Assembly: GCF_030053115.1 (NCBI RefSeq)
Contig: NZ_CP125619.1
Coordinates: 5,095,501-5,159,500, forward strand
Source of the DNA: Pseudomonas svalbardensis
GTDB lineage: Bacteria > Pseudomonadota > Gammaproteobacteria > Pseudomonadales > Pseudomonadaceae
Reading direction: 5' to 3'
DNA: 64,000 nt
In this document: piece by piece, positions 40,221 to 52,164 of the stretch
Layout: the number at the start of each line of letters is the position of its first letter
How positions within the stretch are numbered: position 1 is the stretch's first letter
Translations under genes and position numbers: made by a program
Notes under the pieces: generated by a model
Database searches by the model: none
Told to the model about the DNA's origin: nothing
The model's input: the letters and a program-made list of their open reading frames with translations, nothing else

Positions 40221-40272
40221 GCTGACTCTCCTGTTTCAAGTCATAAAACTTTGAACCTGTCTACTGTCAGAA

Positions 40273-40301
40273 ATCACAGGTCTGACGGCCTTTCAGACCA
40301 A
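40273..40301 (-). promoter_or_regulatory. Candidate sigma-70 promoter of gtrA-gtrB-gtrII
   Basis: On the minus strand TTGGTC, 17 bases, TGTGAT is flanked by TGACCG and TTCTGACAGTAGAC. Transcription would begin about 45 bases before gtrA. The same element precedes the second gtrA. Confidence 0.55.
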
Positions 40302-40461
40302 CGGTCAGGGTTTGCCTCAATGCCAGGAGACATCCCGTAATATCCCGGTTTTGCAATTACCAGCAAATCACGCCACCCTGCCGCGCCGCCGATGTGCGGC
40401 GCGCAATCTTTGGCGCCTTCGGCGACTCCTTATCTCAACACCCGTTCACGAGCCCGCCGTC

Positions 40462-41586
40462 ATGACGTTTGAGCGCGATCACCGAATCGACTTTTTTCGC
40501 GGCCTGGCACTGATCTTCATTTTTTGGGATCACGTGCCTCATAACCCCCTTGGCCAAATCACCCTGCGCAATGTCGGTTTCAGCGATGCCGCAGAAATAT
40601 TCGTGTTTCTCGCCGGCTACGCGGCCGTTCTGGCCTACGGCAAAATCCTTGCGCGCGATGGTTACCTGATCGCCTGCGTGAAGATTCTGCGGCGCGCCTG
40701 GGTGCTCTACGTGGTCCATATTTTCCTGCTGGCCATGCTGATGGGCATCGTGTTCTTCGCCAACAGTCATGTGGAAACCCGCGATCTGGTGGAAGAAATG
40801 GGCCTGCATCACTTCATCACCAACCCCCAGCAAGCGTTGACGGATGAGTTACTGCTGCGCTTCAAGCCGAACCTGATGGACCCGCTGCCGCTGTACATCG
40901 TGCTGCTGGCGGGATTGCCACTGGTCCTGCCGTTGCTGGTGCGCAAGCCGTGGGCGGTCGTAGCGGTGTCATTGGCGGTGTACTTGCTGGCACCGCGGTT
41001 TGGCTGGAACCTTGCGGCAATCAAGGACGGTGTGTGGTACTTCAACCCCGTCACCTGGCAACTGCTGTTTATCCTCGGCGGCTTTGCGGCGATCCACGGG
41101 CTGCGGCCACGGTTGCCCGACACTCGCCCGCTGTTGCGCCAGCCCTTGTTTGTCAGCGCGGCGGTGTACGTGGTGGTGACCGGCGTGATCACTGTCTCCT
41201 GGCGCTGGCCGGAAATACACGATGCCCTGATGCCAGCCAGCCTGAGCAACCTGCTGTACCCAATCAGCAAGACCGATCTGTCGCCGGTCCGTCTGCTGCA
41301 CTTCCTGGCGCTGGCTTATGTCACCGCCAGGCTCTTGCCCGGCAACGGCTGGACGCAAAACTGGCTGGCGCAGCAATGCTGTCGCATGGGGCGCTACTCA
41401 CTGGAAGTGTTCTGCCTCGGTGTGCTGTTGGCGCCCTTGGCGGACATGCTCAACGCCCTGACCGACGATGCGTTTGCCATGCAGATTTTTACAGCGTTGG
41501 TGGGTGCCGGGGTGATGGCGTTGCTGGGCGCGTGGCTGGACTTCAATAAACGCCTGAATCGATCAGTGCAAACCGCGACAGCCTGA
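40462..41586 (+). CDS. OpgC-domain acyltransferase-like membrane protein
   Basis: This is a 374-residue protein with about ten membrane helices. The N-terminal MTFERDHRIDFFRGLALIFI is followed by FWDHVPHNPLGQITLRNVGF, SDAAEIFVFLAGYAA and later MGRYSLEVFCLGV. These are features of the OpgC/acyltransferase-3-like family, which adds acyl (for example succinyl) groups to osmoregulated periplasmic glucans or related glycans. The ATG at 40462 is preferred because the conserved domain starts here; a longer frame from 40312 has poor coding character. It is divergent from the gtr cassette, so a role in glycan modification is plausible but not shown. Confidence 0.85.
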   Translation: MTFERDHRIDFFRGLALIFIFWDHVPHNPLGQITLRNVGFSDAAEIFVFLAGYAAVLAYGKILARDGYLIACVKILRRAWVLYVVHIFLLAMLMGIVFFANSHVETRDLVEEMGLHHFITNPQQALTDELLLRFKPNLMDPLPLYIVLLAGLPLVLPLLVRKPWAVVAVSLAVYLLAPRFGWNLAAIKDGVWYFNPVTWQLLFILGGFAAIHGLRPRLPDTRPLLRQPLFVSAAVYVVVTGVITVSWRWPEIHDALMPASLSNLLYPISKTDLSPVRLLHFLALAYVTARLLPGNGWTQNWLAQQCCRMGRYSLEVFCLGVLLAPLADMLNALTDDAFAMQIFTALVGAGVMALLGAWLDFNKRLNRSVQTATA

Positions 41587-41666
41587 AATGCAAAAGCCCC
41601 GGCCAATGCATGCTGTTCGCTTAAGAAAATGGATGGCGGCCTGAAAGCCGGCCGGGTTTTGATCGT

Positions 41667-42306
41667 GTATATATCCATTTCTGTGGTCACGGCTACTTAG
41701 GGTTCCGCCCTTACGGCGGGTCACTTGGAAAAGCCCCAAGTAACCAAGGGCTCTTGCCCCTTTCGTTCAGCCCTTCGCCTAGGCTCAGGGTGCCCTCGCT
41801 CCGGTCCTGCTCCGTGGGCCCGCCGCCATCGGCCATCCATGGCCCGGGGCGGCTAACCCGGCATCCATGCCGGGTTGCCCCCTGCGCAGGACCTCCACTC
41901 GGCCTCTCGAGGGGGCGTGCACCGCAAAAGCCAAAGCGAGGTGGCCAACCGGCCGACCTGGCTTCAAGTGAGCGCATTTCCCTGTAGGAACTGTCGAGCG
42001 AAGTGAGGCTGCGACTTTTGATCTTGCTGTTGCTTTGCTTTGGCTTCAGATCTGCCGCCCCTTTCCCAGAGGCCGAACGCAGGCGTTGCGCAGGGGGCAC
42101 CGCGGCAAGGATGCCGCGGTAGCCGCCCCCGGCCATGGATGGCCGATGGCGGCGGGCCCCCGGAGCAATGCCGGAGTGAGGGCATGCCGAGCCTAGGCGA
42201 GGCACCGAATGGAGGGGCAAAAGCCCTTGGTTACTTGGGGCTTTTTCCAAGTGACCCGCCGTAAGGGCGGAACCCTAAGCCGCCATAACCGCAGGAACGG
42301 ATATGT
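41667..42306. repeat. Long inverted repeat (arms of about 240 bases)
   Basis: The left arm (about 41667-41905) and right arm (about 42065-42306) are imperfect inverted copies. Both carry GGTTCCGCCCTTACGGCGGG, TCACTTGGAAAA(A)GCCCC, AAGTAACCAAGGGCT, GCCGCCATCGGCCATCCATG and CCCCCTGCGCA in mirrored order. The 160-base centre includes further mirrored AAAGCC/GGCTTT motifs. It has no transposase. Short open frames inside it are by-products of the repeat. It fills the 734 bases between the OpgC-like gene and the permease. Confidence 0.85.
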
Positions 42307-42320
42307 ACGGGCGTTACGTC

Positions 42321-43739
42321 TTACGAAGCCGAACGCAGCGCACCCTGCGACACATTGGTCGGTTGCAGCTTGAACACATAGAACAACACCGTCAGCAGGA
42401 CCAGGAACGCCGGGCCCACATACAGCGCCACGCGGGTGTCCGGGAAGTACGCCATCAGGCCGACCACCAGTACCAAAAACGCCAGCGCCAGATACGAGCT
42501 GACCGGGTACAGCCACATCTTGTATTTCAGGCCGGCACGTTCGCTGGCGCTCAGGCCTTTGCGGAACTTGAGCTGGGCCAGCAGGATCATCACCCAGGTC
42601 CAGATCGCGCCGAAGGTGGCAATCGCCGTCACCCAGACGAAGACTTTTTCTGGCACCAGATAGTTGAGCAGCACACCCAGCAACAAGGCACCGATCGACA
42701 GCAGCAAGGCGCGACGCGGCACGCCGTTGTTCGAGGTCTTGGCGAAGCCGGCCGGGGCCTGACCGTTCTGCGCCAGGCTGTAGAGCATGCGCCCGGTGCT
42801 GAAGATGCCACCGTTGCAGGACGAGAGTGCCGCAGTGATCACCACGAAGTTGATGATGCCGGCGGCAGTCTTGATGCCCAGACGCTCGAAGGTCATCACG
42901 AACGGACTGCCTTGGGTGCCGATTTCGTTCCACGGGTAGATCGACAGAATCACGAACAGCGCGCCGACGTAGAACAGCAGAATCCGCCAGAACACCGAGC
43001 CGATCGCATTGGGAATGGTCTTCTGCGGGTTCTTCGCTTCACCGGCGGTCAGGCCGATCATCTCGACACCGAGGTAGGCGAACATCACCATTTGCAGGGA
43101 CATCAACACGCCTTGCACGCCGTTGGGCATGAAGCCGCCGTGCGCCCAGAGATTGGAAACCCCCAGCGCCACGCCGTCGTTGCCGAAGCCGAACGCGATC
43201 ACGCCGATACCGCCGATCACCATCGCAATGATGGTGACGATCTTGATCAGGGCGAACCAGAACTCGAATTCACCGAAGGCTTTCACCGCGATCAAGTTGA
43301 TCGAGCCCATGCTGATCAACGCGGCGAGTGCCCAGATCCAGCGCGGCACATCGGGGAACCAGACGCCCATGTACACCGCCACCGCGGTAATTTCCGCAAC
43401 GCAGGTCACCAGCCACAGGAACCAGTAGTTCCAGCCGGTCAGGAAGCCCGCCAATGGGCCGAGGTAGTCTTGAGCATAACGGCTGAAGGAGCCGGCGACC
43501 GGGTTGTGCACCGCCATCTCGCCGAGGGCGCGCATGATCACCAGGATCGCCAGACCACCGATGATGTAGGACAGCATGATTGCCGGACCGGCCATCTCGA
43601 TGGCCTTGGCCGAACCGAGGAACAGACCGACGCCGATACAGGCACCGAGCGCCATCAAGCGAATATGCCGTTCGCCGAGTTCGCGTTTGAGCGGGCCGCC
43701 TTGAGCGGTCTCGCCATTGGGCAGGTGATTGCCTGGCAT
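42321..43739 (-). CDS. Amino acid permease, ProY-like (APC family)
   Basis: This 472-residue, 12-helix permease belongs to the AAT group of the APC superfamily. Signatures are LGERHIRLMALGACIGVGLF at helix 1, GSFSRYAQDYLGPLAGFLTG, MVMFAYLGVEMIGLTAGEAK and LSSCNGGIFSTGRMLYSLA. The closest match by eye is E. coli ProY; histidine and aromatic amino acid permeases are similar, so the substrate is open (proline or histidine likely). Uptake is expected to be driven by protons. It stands alone between a long inverted repeat and a 535-base non-coding region. Confidence 0.88.
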   Translation of the reverse strand: MPGNHLPNGETAQGGPLKRELGERHIRLMALGACIGVGLFLGSAKAIEMAGPAIMLSYIIGGLAILVIMRALGEMAVHNPVAGSFSRYAQDYLGPLAGFLTGWNYWFLWLVTCVAEITAVAVYMGVWFPDVPRWIWALAALISMGSINLIAVKAFGEFEFWFALIKIVTIIAMVIGGIGVIAFGFGNDGVALGVSNLWAHGGFMPNGVQGVLMSLQMVMFAYLGVEMIGLTAGEAKNPQKTIPNAIGSVFWRILLFYVGALFVILSIYPWNEIGTQGSPFVMTFERLGIKTAAGIINFVVITAALSSCNGGIFSTGRMLYSLAQNGQAPAGFAKTSNNGVPRRALLLSIGALLLGVLLNYLVPEKVFVWVTAIATFGAIWTWVMILLAQLKFRKGLSASERAGLKYKMWLYPVSSYLALAFLVLVVGLMAYFPDTRVALYVGPAFLVLLTVLFYVFKLQPTNVSQGALRSAS

Positions 43740-44218
43740 AGGGGTACAACCTCGTCTTGTTATTGGATATGACCACCGAGTGTCGAAGCGCTGACCGGTA
43801 AGCCAATGCTTTTCTGAAACCGGGCCTGCTTCGTGGGCAAACCCGTCTTGTAGGACAAAACCTGCAAGATCAGCGGGGCGTGCAGTATAAAAAGCTTCCT
43901 ACAGGGTTTTTCACTCTATAAACCACAACATTCAGCGAGAACTCTCGGGAAAAGCCGGGTTTACGGAGGGGCATTACCTGCCTTACGTAGGATTATTCGA
44001 CAATGAAACGGCGCGGAGTATTGCACGGTAATGGTGCGTCGTCATATCCCTATCCAGCCAGCATTCGCACGGCGATGGCTCTAGCTCAAAGCTTTAAGGC
44101 GACTCAACCTCTATGGCGAGGGGATTTGTGTGGCGAGGGGACGCTGGATATAGCGTCCGGGTGCGAGCAAGCCCGCTCCCACAGTTTTGATCTCCACACC
44201 GCCATCAAATGCCGGCCA
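43740..44218. other. Non-coding region with a solitary REP unit
   Basis: No convincing gene is visible between the permease and the NIF3-like gene. The AT-richer part around 43880-43930 (TATAAAAAGCTTCC) may hold the permease promoter. A short dyad CTTGTAGGACAAAACCTGCAAG lies at about 43850. A single REP-like unit, GCGAGCAAGCCCGCTCCCACAG, lies near 44162-44183, preceded by GGCGAGGGGA repeats. Confidence 0.5.
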
Positions 44219-44253
44219 ATAAAAAACCCGCTGAACGCTAATTCAGCGGGTTT
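44219..44253 (-). terminator. Rho-independent terminator of the NIF3-like gene
   Basis: AAACCCGCTGAA pairs with TTCAGCGGGTTT around a six-base loop. On the minus strand the hairpin is followed by a T-run, placing it about 20 bases past the stop at 44275. Confidence 0.9.
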
Positions 44254-44274
44254 CTCATTTCAGCGGCAGGCAGA

Positions 44275-44586
44275 TCAAAAATCCTCCAACCGCCATACCT
44301 CATAAGCCGGCGTCTCGTAGGGATGACTCTGCTTCAGAGCCAACACCACAGAACGAATCAACTCATCCGCAACGACAAGCTCAACCTTCCATTCCTCAAC
44401 CTGCTCGACCTGCCCCGCTTCCCCAATAAACGGCTGACTGCCATCCAATGGACGAAACTGGCCGAGGCCGAGCACTTGCCAGGCGCAATGGTCATAAGCG
44501 CCGATCCGTCCGCCACCGGCAGCGAATACGGCACTCTTGACCTGTTGCACATGGCTGGCCGGAACAAAAAAGGAAAGCTTGTACAT
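44275..44586 (-). CDS. NIF3/YqfO-like small protein
   Basis: This 103-residue protein begins MYKLSFFVPASHVQQVKSAV and contains AAGGGRIGAYDHCAWQVLG and SHPYETPAYEVWRLEDF. These match the CutA-like insert domain found in YqfO/NIF3 proteins and as stand-alone proteins in gammaproteobacteria. The role is unknown; a metal- or regulator-binding trimer is suggested by the fold. It lies five bases after purL on the same strand and ends at a clear terminator, so it is probably cotranscribed with purL. Confidence 0.85.
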   Translation of the reverse strand: MYKLSFFVPASHVQQVKSAVFAAGGGRIGAYDHCAWQVLGLGQFRPLDGSQPFIGEAGQVEQVEEWKVELVVADELIRSVVLALKQSHPYETPAYEVWRLEDF

Positions 44587-44591
44587 AGCGC

Positions 44592-47500
44592 TTAGTTAAC
44601 CCAGACGCGCGCATTACGGAACATACGCATCCAGGGTGCGTCTTCGTTCCAGTCTTCCGAACGCCACGAGTTCTGCACGGCGCGGAACACACGTTCCGGG
44701 TGCGGCATCATGATCGTTACGCGACCGTCGCGGCTGGTCAAACCGGTGATCCCGCGCGGCGAGCCGTTCGGGTTGGCCGGGTAGTTTTCGGTGACCTTGC
44801 CGTGGTTGTCGACGAAACGCATCGCCACGCAACCCGACAGATCAGCTTCCAGCAACGCTTCTTCGCTGGCGAACTCGGCATGACCTTCACCGTGAGCAAT
44901 AGCGATCGGCATACGCGAACCGGCCATGCCTTGCAGGAAGATCGAGTTCGATTCCTGAACCTGAACCATCGCCACACGGGCTTCGAACTGCTCGGAACGG
45001 TTACGCACAAAGTGCGGCCAGAACTCGCTGCCCGGGATCAGCTCGTGCAGGTTGGACATCATCTGGCAACCGTTGCACACGCCGAGGGTGAAGCTGTCGT
45101 TACGTTCGAAGAAGCCCTGGAACGCATCGCGTGCACGGCTGTTGAACAGCGCGGACTTGGCCCAGCCTTCGCCGGCACCCAGTACGTCGCCGTAGGAGAA
45201 ACCACCGCAAGCGACCAGACCTTTGAACTCGTTCAGGTCGACACGGCCGGCCAGAATGTCGCTCATGTGCACGTCGATCGCGTTGAAACCGGCGCGGTCG
45301 AACGCGGCCGCCATTTCCACCTGACCGTTGACGCCCTGCTCACGCAGCACGGCAACCTGTGGGCGGATGCCTTTCTTGATGTAAGGCGCGGCGACGTCCT
45401 GGTTGACGTCGTAGCTCAGCTTGACGCTCAAGCCCGGATTGTCTTCTTCCAGCAGCACGTCGAATTCTTGCTCGGCGCAGTCGGCGTTATCACGCAGACG
45501 CTGGATCTGGTAGCTGGTTTCAGCCCACTGACGTTGCAGCAGACGACGCTGGCCTTCGAATACGGTTTCGCCGTTGAAGGTGATGTTGATCTGGCCGTTG
45601 TTCATCGGCTGACCGACCACCGAAACGCAGTCACCCAAACCGGCAGCGCTGAACTGCGCGAGGATGTCTGGAGTAGCGTCCTGGCGAACCTGGATCACGG
45701 CGCCCAGTTCTTCGTTGAACAGGATTGCGGCGATGTCGGCGGAAGTTTCTGCCAGACCGTCGAGGTTCAGGCTCAGACCGCAATGACCGGCGAAGGCCAT
45801 TTCCACGGTGCTGGTCAACAGACCACCGTCGGAACGGTCGTGGTAAGCCAGCAGGTGACCGTCGGCGTTGAGGCCCTGGATCACGGCGAAGAAGGCTTTG
45901 AGGTCTTCGGCGTCGTCGACATCCGGTGCTTGCGAGCCGAGCTTGCCGTGAACCTGGGCCAGGATCGAGGCGCCCATGCGGTTTTGGCCGCGGCCCAGAT
46001 CGATCAGGATCAGGTCAGTGGTGCCCTTGTCCATGCGCAGTTCCGGCGTCAGGGTCTGACGGATGTCAGCCACAGGCGCAAAACCGGTCACGATCAGGGA
46101 CATCGGCGAGGTGACGGTCTTGTCGACGCCTTCGTCGTTCCAGCGCGTGGCCATGGACATGGAGTCCTTGCCCACCGGAATGGTAATGCCCAGCTCAGGG
46201 CACAGTTCCATGCCGACTGCTTTCACCGTGTCGTACAGCCGCGCGTCTTCGCCTGGGTGACCGGCAGCGGACATCCAGTTGGCCGACAGTTTGATGTCAG
46301 AGATCTTGTTGATGCGCGAAGCCGCGATGTTGGTCAGGGTTTCGCCAATGGCCATACGGCCCGACGCCGGAGCATCCAGCAGAGCCAGCGGAGTACGCTC
46401 GCCCATGGCCATGGCTTCACCGGTGTACACGTCGAAGCTGGTGGCGGTGACGGCAACGTCGGCTACCGGAACCTGCCACGGGCCGACCATTTGATCACGG
46501 GCCACGAGGCCGGTGATGGTGCGGTCGCCGATGGTGATCAGGAAGCTTTTGCTCGCCACGGCCGGGTGATGCAGAACGCGTTCGACGCAGTCTGCGATCT
46601 CGAGGGTCGACGGATCGAAATCGTCGCCCAGTTCGTTTTCACGAACGGCCGAACGGTGCATGCGCGGGGCTTTGCCCAGCAGCACTTCCAGTGGCATGTC
46701 CACCGGGCTGTTGCCGAAGTGACTGTCGGTGACCGTCAGTTGCGGCTCGGCAGTGGCTTCGCCGACGACGGCAAACGGGCAACGCTCGCGTTCGCAAATC
46801 GCCTGGAAGCGTTCGAAGTCAGCCGGCCCGACCGCCAGAACGTAGCGTTCCTGGGATTCGTTACTCCAGATTTCGTGCGGGGCCATGCCCGGCTCGTCGT
46901 TTGGAATGTTGCGCAGTTCGAAGCGACCGCCACGGTTGCCATCGTTGACCAGTTCCGGGAAGGCGTTGGACAGACCGCCCGCGCCGACGTCGTGGATGAA
47001 GCTGATCGGGTTGTGCTCACCCAACTGCCAGCAACGGTCGATGACTTCCTGGCAGCGACGTTCCATTTCCGGGTTTTCGCGCTGTACGGAAGCGAAGTCC
47101 AGGTCTGCCGAGCTGGTACCGGTGGCCATGGAAGAAGCCGCGCCGCCGCCCAGACCGATCAACATGGCTGGACCGCCGAGGACGATCAGCTTGGAGCCAA
47201 CGATGATCTCGCCTTTCTGCACGTGTTCGGCACGGATGTTACCCATACCGCCGGCCAGCATGATCGGCTTGTGGTAGCCGCGAACTTCGTCGCCACGCGG
47301 GGTGGTGATCGACTGCTCGAAGGTACGGAAGTAACCAGTCAGGGCCGGACGACCGAATTCGTTGTTGAACGCGGCGCCACCCAGTGGACCTTCGATCATG
47401 ATGTCCAGCGCAGTGACGATGCGCTCAGGCTTGCCGTACGGCACTTCCCACGGCTGTTCGAAGCCCGGGATTTGCAGGTTGGACACGGTGAAACCGGTCA

Positions 47501-48488
47501 GGCCAGCCTTTGGCTTGGCACCGCGACCGGTGGCACCTTCGTCGCGAATCTCGCCACCGGAACCGGTGGACGCGCCCGGGAACGGGGCAATCGCGGTCGG
47601 GTGGTTGTGAGTTTCGACTTTCATCAAGATGTGCACCGGTTCCTGCACCGCGCCGTACTGACGGGTTTCAGGGTCCGGGAAGAAACGACCGGCGACGTTG
47701 CCGACGATCACCGAAGCGTTGTCCTTATAAGCCGACAGAACGCCTTCGCTGTGCATCACGTAGGTGTTCTTGATCATGCCGAACAGGCTTTTTTCCTGGC
47801 TCTGACCGTCGATGTCCCAACTGGCGTTGAAGATCTTGTGACGGCAGTGCTCGGAGTTCGCCTGGGCGAACATCATCAGTTCGATGTCGTGCGGGTTGCG
47901 CTTCAAGCCGACAAAGGCATTGACCAGGTAGTCGATCTCGTCTTCGGCCAGGGCCAGGCCCAGCTCGGTGTTGGCTTTTTCCAGCGCGGAGCGGCCGCCA
48001 CCCAGCACGTCGATCGCGGTCAGCGGTTTCGGCTCGGCATGACTGAACAGGCCGGCGGCTTGTTCAAGGTTACCGAGGACGATCTGGGTCATGCGGTCAT
48101 GCAGCACGCCTGCGATCAGCTGCGCTTCGGCGTCGCTGAACTGGCCGGCGACGTAGAACGCGATGCCACGCTCCAGGCGCTGGATTTTCGTCAGGCCGCA
48201 GTTGCGAGCGATGTCGCTGGCTTTACTGGACCACGGCGAGATGGTGCCGAACCGCGGCAACACCAGGAACAGACGACCGGTCGGCTCTTGTACCGGAACA
48301 CTTGGGCCGTACTTCAGAAGGCGCGCGAGCACCTGCTGTTCGTCGCCGGTCAGGACGCCGGTAACTTCGGCGAAGTGAGCGAATTCAGCATACAAGCCGC
48401 TGACAGCCGGGACCTTCTGGCTCAGTTGCTCAAGGAGTTTGCTGTGGCGAAAGGCAGAAAGGGCAGGAGCGCCGCGCAGGATCAACAT
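44592..48488 (-). CDS. purL: Phosphoribosylformylglycinamidine synthase PurL
   Basis: This 1,298-residue single-chain enzyme makes FGAM from FGAR, glutamine and ATP in purine synthesis. The N-terminal domain, two synthetase halves (with [20 protein letters not shown] and GKDSMSMAT) and the C-terminal glutaminase domain ([16 protein letters not shown], nucleophile Cys in LGVCNGCQM, and AHGEGH) are all intact and of normal length. The start [14 protein letters not shown] is the usual one. It is likely transcribed with the NIF3-like gene. The opposite strand shows a very long open frame, which is an effect of codon bias. Confidence 0.98.
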   Translation of the reverse strand: MLILRGAPALSAFRHSKLLEQLSQKVPAVSGLYAEFAHFAEVTGVLTGDEQQVLARLLKYGPSVPVQEPTGRLFLVLPRFGTISPWSSKASDIARNCGLTKIQRLERGIAFYVAGQFSDAEAQLIAGVLHDRMTQIVLGNLEQAAGLFSHAEPKPLTAIDVLGGGRSALEKANTELGLALAEDEIDYLVNAFVGLKRNPHDIELMMFAQANSEHCRHKIFNASWDIDGQSQEKSLFGMIKNTYVMHSEGVLSAYKDNASVIVGNVAGRFFPDPETRQYGAVQEPVHILMKVETHNHPTAIAPFPGASTGSGGEIRDEGATGRGAKPKAGLTGFTVSNLQIPGFEQPWEVPYGKPERIVTALDIMIEGPLGGAAFNNEFGRPALTGYFRTFEQSITTPRGDEVRGYHKPIMLAGGMGNIRAEHVQKGEIIVGSKLIVLGGPAMLIGLGGGAASSMATGTSSADLDFASVQRENPEMERRCQEVIDRCWQLGEHNPISFIHDVGAGGLSNAFPELVNDGNRGGRFELRNIPNDEPGMAPHEIWSNESQERYVLAVGPADFERFQAICERERCPFAVVGEATAEPQLTVTDSHFGNSPVDMPLEVLLGKAPRMHRSAVRENELGDDFDPSTLEIADCVERVLHHPAVASKSFLITIGDRTITGLVARDQMVGPWQVPVADVAVTATSFDVYTGEAMAMGERTPLALLDAPASGRMAIGETLTNIAASRINKISDIKLSANWMSAAGHPGEDARLYDTVKAVGMELCPELGITIPVGKDSMSMATRWNDEGVDKTVTSPMSLIVTGFAPVADIRQTLTPELRMDKGTTDLILIDLGRGQNRMGASILAQVHGKLGSQAPDVDDAEDLKAFFAVIQGLNADGHLLAYHDRSDGGLLTSTVEMAFAGHCGLSLNLDGLAETSADIAAILFNEELGAVIQVRQDATPDILAQFSAAGLGDCVSVVGQPMNNGQINITFNGETVFEGQRRLLQRQWAETSYQIQRLRDNADCAEQEFDVLLEEDNPGLSVKLSYDVNQDVAAPYIKKGIRPQVAVLREQGVNGQVEMAAAFDRAGFNAIDVHMSDILAGRVDLNEFKGLVACGGFSYGDVLGAGEGWAKSALFNSRARDAFQGFFERNDSFTLGVCNGCQMMSNLHELIPGSEFWPHFVRNRSEQFEARVAMVQVQESNSIFLQGMAGSRMPIAIAHGEGHAEFASEEALLEADLSGCVAMRFVDNHGKVTENYPANPNGSPRGITGLTSRDGRVTIMMPHPERVFRAVQNSWRSEDWNEDAPWMRMFRNARVWVN

Positions 48489-48537
48489 CTTCGGGACAGC
48501 CTCGGGAAGGGGTGTGCTTTGAGGCCGTGCATTCTAG

Positions 48538-50223
<1,686 letters not shown>

Positions 50224-50241
50224 CAGCCACCACCAATCAAA

Positions 50242-50332
50242 TGTGGGAGCGAGCCTGCTCGCGATGGCGTCTTAACATTCAACAAAGATGTTGCCTGTAA
50301 AACAGCTATCGCGAGCAGGCTCGCTCCCACAT
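50242..50332. repeat. REP doublet (inverted pair)
   Basis: ATGTGGGAGCGAGCCTGCTCGCGAT faces ATCGCGAGCAGGCTCGCTCCCACAT across about 40 bases, between the convergent mltF and pdxJ genes. Confidence 0.9.
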
Positions 50333-50348
50333 TGGTTTTGTGTTCGGC

Positions 50349-51092
50349 TTAGGCTTTTGCGGCGGCCAGAATCAGCGCCTTCATCTCCGACACAGCCGAC
50401 TTGAACCCGACAAACAACGCATGAGCCACCAGCGCGTGGCCGATGTTCAGTTCGTTGATGCCTTTGATCGCCGCTACAGCTTCAACGTTGTGGTAATGCA
50501 GACCGTGGCCGGCATTGACGATCAGGCCTTGAGCCAGACCAAACGCCACGCCATCCGCCACACGCTGGAGCTCTTCAGCCACATCGGTTGGCGTCTCGGC
50601 ATCGGCGTAACGACCGGTATGCAGCTCAATAGCCGGCGCGCCAACACGACGAGACGCTTCGATCTGCCGCTCGTCAGCATCAATGAACAGCGACACTTCA
50701 CAGCCGATTTTCGCCAGGCGATCCACCGCCGCTTTAATCCGTGCTTCCTGCCCCGCCACGTCTAGGCCGCCTTCGGTCGTCAGCTCCTGACGGGTTTCCG
50801 GCACCAGGCAAATGTGCGCCGGACGAATGCGCTCGGCGAACGCCATCATCTCTTCGGTGACGCCCATTTCGAAGTTCATGCGGGTTTGCAGCACATCCTT
50901 GAGCAGCAACACGTCGCGTTCCTGAATGTGCCGACGGTCTTCGCGCAGGTGCACGGTGATGCCGTCAGCGCCCGCCTCTTCCGCGTCCATTGCTGCCTTG
51001 ACTGGATCCGGATAGCGCGTACCCCGGGCCTGACGCAGGGTGGCAACGTGGTCGATGTTCACGCCAAGAAGAATGCGATTGCTGGTGGTCAC
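50349..51092 (-). CDS. pdxJ: Pyridoxine 5'-phosphate synthase PdxJ
   Basis: This 247-residue TIM-barrel enzyme condenses 1-deoxyxylulose 5-phosphate with 3-amino-2-oxopropyl phosphate to give pyridoxine phosphate. Family motifs are [44 protein letters not shown] and [15 protein letters not shown]. The start is a GTG at 51092 with AGGAG about eight bases upstream; the longer ATG frame runs through the palindromic repeat and is rejected. It is last in the lepA-lepB-rnc-era-recO-pdxJ order, separated from recO by a repeat element. Confidence 0.96.
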   Translation of the reverse strand: MTTSNRILLGVNIDHVATLRQARGTRYPDPVKAAMDAEEAGADGITVHLREDRRHIQERDVLLLKDVLQTRMNFEMGVTEEMMAFAERIRPAHICLVPETRQELTTEGGLDVAGQEARIKAAVDRLAKIGCEVSLFIDADERQIEASRRVGAPAIELHTGRYADAETPTDVAEELQRVADGVAFGLAQGLIVNAGHGLHYHNVEAVAAIKGINELNIGHALVAHALFVGFKSAVSEMKALILAAAKA

Positions 51093-51142
51093 GGAAGCGC
51101 TCCTGAAAATGGAAAAGTTCGGCGCACAGCATACACGGGGAG

Positions 51143-51305
51143 ATAGGGTCTGTTGATGTTTGGCAGCGGCCGCGACGGATGACCACTTGGTGCAGGGCAA
51201 GGCGCGAGGAACGTAGTTTGGTTGTTCCAAATAAGTTCCGAGCAACGCAGCCCTGCGCCAAGTGGGCGCCCGGCGCGGCCGCTACCAAGCATCAACAGAC
51301 CCTAT
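51143..51305. mobile_element. MITE-like long palindromic element
   Basis: This 163-base element has perfect 16-base terminal inverted repeats (ATAGGGTCTGTTGATG and CATCAACAGACCCTAT). Matching inner arms follow (AGCGGCCGCG/CGCGGCCGCT and CCACTTGGTGCAGGGC/GCCCTGCGCCAAGTGG), so almost the whole unit can fold on itself. No coding sequence is present. The right end supplies the TAG stop of recO (51302-51304). It probably moves with a transposase encoded elsewhere. Confidence 0.75.
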
Positions 51306-51991
51306 GGCTTGCGAAACAACTCGCGACTCACCAAGGGACGACCGCCCAGATGAACGGCCAGTGCCTGACGCATCAATCGCTTGGCTGCTGATAGCGCGCC
51401 AGGGGCAGACCAATCTGCATCGGCCATCGCCAGCAGCTCGGTGCCATTGAACAGACCGGGTTGCAGCAGATAGACCCGCTCGAGCCCCGCATCCACTTGC
51501 AGACGGTAGAGAGCGTCCGGCGCAATGGGCTCGCCATGGATGTCGGTGGTCAGGGCGAAGCCATAACCCAAGTCATCCAGCAGCCGCCATTCGAAGGATC
51601 GCAACAAAGGCTCCAGCGGGCGACCTTCGGCAAGTGCGAGCAGGGTCGCGGCGTAGTGATCAAACACGGCGGGATGGGGATCTTCGGAGGGCAGCAGACG
51701 GATCAATAACTCGTTGAGGTAGAGACCGCTAAACAGCGCCTCACCATTGAGCCAGGTGGAGACGCCAGCGCTTTCCATGCGACCGACGTTCTTCAACTCA
51801 CCACGCCCACGGAACTCGACCTCCAGCGGCACGAACGGCCTCGCCAGGGTTCCGGCCTTGCCCCGAGCACTGCGCAACACCGCCCGCAGCCGACCTTGCG
51901 GCGTGAGGAAATCCACCAGCGCGCTGTTTTCGCGGTAGGCGCGACTGTGGAGCACGAAGGCGGGTTGGCCGATGGGTGGGTTTGGGGACAT
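51302..51991 (-). CDS. recO: DNA repair protein RecO
   Basis: This is a 229-residue protein with an N-terminal OB-fold ([20 protein letters not shown], then [16 protein letters not shown]) and a helical C-terminal half ([20 protein letters not shown]). RecO anneals single strands and, with RecR, loads RecA on SSB-coated DNA. The ATG at 51991 ([10 protein letters not shown]) is preferred; a few earlier residues are possible. The last codons and the TAG stop lie at the edge of the palindromic element, so the C terminus ends RELFRKP exactly where the element begins. Confidence 0.94.
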   Translation of the reverse strand: MSPNPPIGQPAFVLHSRAYRENSALVDFLTPQGRLRAVLRSARGKAGTLARPFVPLEVEFRGRGELKNVGRMESAGVSTWLNGEALFSGLYLNELLIRLLPSEDPHPAVFDHYAATLLALAEGRPLEPLLRSFEWRLLDDLGYGFALTTDIHGEPIAPDALYRLQVDAGLERVYLLQPGLFNGTELLAMADADWSAPGALSAAKRLMRQALAVHLGGRPLVSRELFRKP

Positions 51992-52044
51992 GGAAGTCAG
52001 CGCTCTCAATGAGTCAGCACAGATTTATAAACTACCCAAAACCA

Positions 52045-52136
52045 ATGTGGGAGCGAGCTTGCTCGCGATTGCGGTCTGTCAGTCAACATGGATGTTGAAT
52101 TTCAGGTCCTCATCGCGAGCAAGCTCGCTCCCACAG
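52045..52136. repeat. REP doublet (inverted pair)
   Basis: ATGTGGGAGCGAGCTTGCTCGCGAT pairs with ATCGCGAGCAAGCTCGCTCCCACA, a variant (TTG/CAA centre) of the doublets elsewhere in the window. It separates era from recO. Confidence 0.9.
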
Positions 52137-52164
52137 GTTTCTCTGGTGTATCTGGAACCGGGTG

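Noticed and set aside
41711..42264. Several open frames within the long inverted repeat
   Set aside because: They are Pro/Arg/Gly-rich and mirror each other on both strands because of the repeat; no ribosome sites or conserved domains are seen.
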